A stretch of 64,000 nucleotides of DNA, from positions 88,383-152,382 of the forward strand of contig PHEE01000004.1 of NCBI GenBank assembly GCA_002842855.1. Reading direction: 5' to 3'. The position numbers were made by a program, and so were the translations under genes. The notes beneath the pieces were generated by a model that saw only the letters and a program-made list of their open reading frames with translations, had not been told where the DNA came from and did no database searches. Shown here in pieces: positions 61,791-64,000 of this stretch; position 1 is the stretch's first letter, and every line of letters starts with the position of its first letter. Source of the DNA: Alphaproteobacteria bacterium HGW-Alphaproteobacteria-4. GTDB taxonomy: Bacteria > Pseudomonadota > Alphaproteobacteria > Rhodobacterales > Rhodobacteraceae.

Positions 61791-62655
61791 CGCGCCGCTG
61801 CCACTTGCCCTGCGCCCCGCCCGCCGCTTGCCGCGCCGTATTGCCGGGCGCGGTGGGCTTGCGCTGGGCCTGGTTCTGCTTGGCGGATTCGCGCTGCTCG
61901 CCTTTGGTGGCAGCCTGCTGCCGTTGCCGCCGCCCGAGCGGATCGACCTGCTGGCGCGGCTTGCGGCACCCTCGGGCGCGCATCCGCTCGGCACCGACCA
62001 TCTGGGGCGCGATGTGCTGGCGCGGCTGGTCGGCGCGGTGCCGGTGTCGCTCGGGGCGGCGCTGGCAACGATCGCCGCGATCCTTTCCATCGCGCTGCCC
62101 TGGGGGCTGACGGCGGCGCTGGCGGGGGGCAGGGTCGATGCGCTGCTGATGCGGCTGGCCGACATTGTCATGGCGTTTCCCACGCTGGTGCTGGCGCTGG
62201 CGGTGATCGGCTTCATGGGCGCCTCGCTGGAAGCCTCGATCATCGGCGTCGCGGCGGCGTGGTGGCCTTCGAACGCGCGCATGGTGCGCGCGCTTGTGCT
62301 GTCGGCCCGGCAGCGCGATTTTGTGCGCGCCGCGCGGCTGGCGGGGGCATCGCGCGCCCGGGTGCTGCTGCGCCATGTGCTGCCGCAGATTCTACCGCCG
62401 CTGGCGGTGATCGTGTCGCTGGAAATGGCCTCGGTGCTTTTGGTGCTGTCGTCGCTCAGCTTTCTGGGCATCGGGGCGCAACCGCCGACCCCGGAATGGG
62501 GGGCGATGCTGAACGAGGCGCGGCCCCATTTTGCCCGCGCGCCGCACATGCTGCTGGTGCCGGGCCTGGCGGTGACGCTGGCGGTGCTGGCCTTCAACCT
62601 GGCTGGCGAAGGCCTGCGCGACCTGCTGGATCAAAGGGAGCCTTACCGATGGTGA
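61783..62655 (+). CDS. ABC transporter permease (NikC/DppC type)
   Basis: 290 residues with the C-type signature HPLGTDHLGRDVLARLVGAV after the first helix, and the EAA loop DFVRAARLAGASRARVLLRH. The ending LAFNLAGEGLRDLLDQREPY is typical. Its last seven bases overlap the ATG of the first ATPase gene. Complete. Confidence 0.92.
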   Translation: MTDAPLPLALRPARRLPRRIAGRGGLALGLVLLGGFALLAFGGSLLPLPPPERIDLLARLAAPSGAHPLGTDHLGRDVLARLVGAVPVSLGAALATIAAILSIALPWGLTAALAGGRVDALLMRLADIVMAFPTLVLALAVIGFMGASLEASIIGVAAAWWPSNARMVRALVLSARQRDFVRAARLAGASRARVLLRHVLPQILPPLAVIVSLEMASVLLVLSSLSFLGIGAQPPTPEWGAMLNEARPHFARAPHMLLVPGLAVTLAVLAFNLAGEGLRDLLDQREPYRW

Positions 62656-63431
62656 CGGGACTTGAGGTGCATGGGCTTGAGGTGCATGGGCTTTCGGTGC
62701 TGGCGCCCGATGGCGCGCGGCTGCTCGATGGTGCGAGCTTTGCCTTGGCGGCGGGCGAGCGCAAGGGGCTGATCGGCGTTTCAGGCAGCGGCAAGTCGCT
62801 GACCGCCGCCGCGCTCTGCGGGCTCTTGCGGCCACCGCTGCGGCTGCGGGCCGAGGTCATGCGCTTTGACGGGCACGACCTGCTGCAACGCGCGCCCGTC
62901 GACTGGCGCGCGCTGCGCGGCCGCAAGATATTCCAGATCTTTCAAAGCCCCGGCACCGCGTTGAACCCGGCACGCCGGGTGGGTTCGCAACTGGCCGAGG
63001 CGGCGCGCGCGGCGCGCGCAAGCCCGGTGCGGGATGTGGCGGCGGCACTTCAGGCGGTGGCGCTTGACCCCGAGGTGGCGCGCAAGTTTCCCTATCAGCT
63101 TTCGGGCGGCATGAAGCAAAGGGTGCTGATCGCGATGGCGCTGCTGCTGCGACCGCGCCTGCTGATTGCCGATGAACCGACCACCGGGCTTGATGTGTTG
63201 ACCGAGCGCGAGATTCTTGCGGCGCTTGCCACCATGCTTGATGCCACCGGCGCCAGCCTGCTGTTCATCAGCCACGATCTGCGCGCCGTGCGTGCGGTGG
63301 CGCCGCGCGCGCTGGTGATGCAGGCGGGGCGGATACTGGAAGATACCGCAACCGCCGCGCTTGCCGGGTCGGCGCATGCGGCCACGCGCGCCCTGGCGGG
63401 CGCCAGCGCGGAACTGGAGTGCAAATGTTGA
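62649..63431 (+). CDS. ABC transporter ATP-binding protein (NikD type, short form)
   Basis: 260 residues from the ATG at 62649 with AGGGAG upstream. Walker A GVSGSGKSLTAAALCG, signature LSGGMKQRVLIAMAL, Walker [15 protein letters not shown] and H-loop FISHDLRAV are present. It lacks the long C-terminal Cys-bearing extension of DppD/OppD, as do NikD and CntD proteins, which argues for a metal-type transporter. The N-terminus has a tandem duplication (LEVHG twice, 62661-62690). Confidence 0.9.
   Translation: MVTGLEVHGLEVHGLSVLAPDGARLLDGASFALAAGERKGLIGVSGSGKSLTAAALCGLLRPPLRLRAEVMRFDGHDLLQRAPVDWRALRGRKIFQIFQSPGTALNPARRVGSQLAEAARAARASPVRDVAAALQAVALDPEVARKFPYQLSGGMKQRVLIAMALLLRPRLLIADEPTTGLDVLTEREILAALATMLDATGASLLFISHDLRAVRAVAPRALVMQAGRILEDTATAALAGSAHAATRALAGASAELECKC
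62661..62690 (+). repeat. 15-base perfect tandem duplication at the start of the first ATPase gene
   Basis: CTTGAGGTGCATGGG occurs twice in a row (62661-62675, 62676-62690), keeping the frame and adding LEVHG to the protein N-terminus. It probably arose by replication slippage and may be unstable. Confidence 0.85.
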
Positions 63432-64000
63432 ACGTCGCCGGATTGCACAAGAGCTTTCGCGGCACCCCGGTGCTGGCAGGCGTCGATCTGGAAATCGGGC
63501 CGGGTGAGGTGGTGGGGCTGATCGGGCGGTCAGGTGTGGGAAAATCGACACTGGCGCGGCTGCTGGTCGGGCTGGAGCGGCCCGATGCGGGCAGCATCCG
63601 GCTTGGCGGCGGCGCGATTGTGCCGGGCACGGGTACTGCGCGGCAACGGATACAGTATCTCTGGCAGGATCCGATGCAGGCGCTCAGCCCCTATCTCAGC
63701 GCGCTGGGCGCGGTGCGCGAAACCTTGCAAGGCTTCGGCATCGGGCCGGCGCAGGCGCGTCCGGCACGGGCGCTGGCGCTGCTTGCCGCACTTGGCATCG
63801 ACGCCGAAATGGCGGCCCGCAAGCCGCATGCGCTGTCGGGCGGGCAGTGCCAGCGGGTCGCACTGGCGCGGGCGCTGGCCGCCGAGCCCGATCTTCTGAT
63901 CCTCGACGAGCCGTTTTCGGCGCTTGATACCGCCACCCAGGTGGCCGCGGTCGATCTGCTGCGCGCGGTTCACGCCGCGCGCGACCTTGCGATGCTGGTG
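63425..64000 (+). CDS. ABC transporter ATP-binding protein (NikE type), cut by the window end
   Basis: The first 192 codons are in the window. MLNVAGLHKSFRGTPVLAGV is followed by Walker A GRSGVGKSTLARLL, Q-loop YLWQDPMQALSPYL, signature LSGGQCQRVALARAL and Walker B LLILDEPFSALDTAT. The ATG overlaps the stop of the first ATPase gene by seven bases. A Cys in the signature (GGQCQR, usually GGQRQR or GGMCQR) is slightly unusual but known in NikE. The rest lies beyond the window. Confidence 0.9.
   Translation, partial: MLNVAGLHKSFRGTPVLAGVDLEIGPGEVVGLIGRSGVGKSTLARLLVGLERPDAGSIRLGGGAIVPGTGTARQRIQYLWQDPMQALSPYLSALGAVRETLQGFGIGPAQARPARALALLAALGIDAEMAARKPHALSGGQCQRVALARALAAEPDLLILDEPFSALDTATQVAAVDLLRAVHAARDLAMLV

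Overview
The window is GC-rich DNA from an alphaproteobacterium, most likely a member of the Rhodobacteraceae/Paracoccaceae. Reasons: a nuo operon with small extra genes between the subunit genes, a NuoE with a long C-terminal extension, a compact glgP-glgB-glgC-glgA-glgX-pgm operon, and many ATGA-type overlaps between genes. The species cannot be named from sequence reading alone.

Layout. 1-11062 (minus): respiratory complex I genes nuoA to nuoJ (nuoJ cut by the window edge), interleaved with a carboxymuconolactone-decarboxylase-like gene, an AT-richer small ORF, a lipoprotein gene, a two-helix membrane protein and a membrane protein sharing a helix-hairpin-helix-like domain with the NuoE tail. 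11231-18865 (minus): leucine/isovalerate catabolism (liuA, liuB, liuD, mvaB, liuC) plus a GST and an AT-richer membrane-protein gene; liuB is broken by an internal deletion. 18964-29938 (minus): glycogen operon, divergent from an alpha-glucosidase gene (30078-31670) across a LacI-type palindrome. 32222-39393: argE-like gene and a five-gene peptide ABC transporter. 39400-45231: SseB-like protein, NhaA, a kpsT pseudogene, KpsE and a HI0933-like flavoprotein. 45332-46819: tRNA-Gln(UUG) with orphan genes.

46820-56774: a LysR gene divergent from a catabolic operon: amino-acid ABC transporter, creatininase-family gene (broken), class III aminotransferase, two-subunit CoA-transferase, M20 deacylase and thiolase. 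Together these read as import, amide or acyl hydrolysis, transamination to a beta-keto acid, CoA activation and thiolysis, that is, degradation of an unidentified beta-amino-acid-like compound. This is the best candidate for an undescribed pathway here. 56775-57347 is a graveyard of IS fragments (IS21-type end and istA start; IS5-type transposase fragment). 57348-64000: an MFS exporter with a His-rich tail, a small secreted protein and a Nik/Dpp-type ABC transporter whose short ATPases suggest metal or metallophore rather than peptide transport.

Two patterns cut across the regions. Three genes (liuB, kpsT, creatininase) each carry one internal deletion with a frameshift while both flanks remain intact. 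All three solute-binding-protein genes that precede their membrane genes are followed by a strong GC-rich hairpin.
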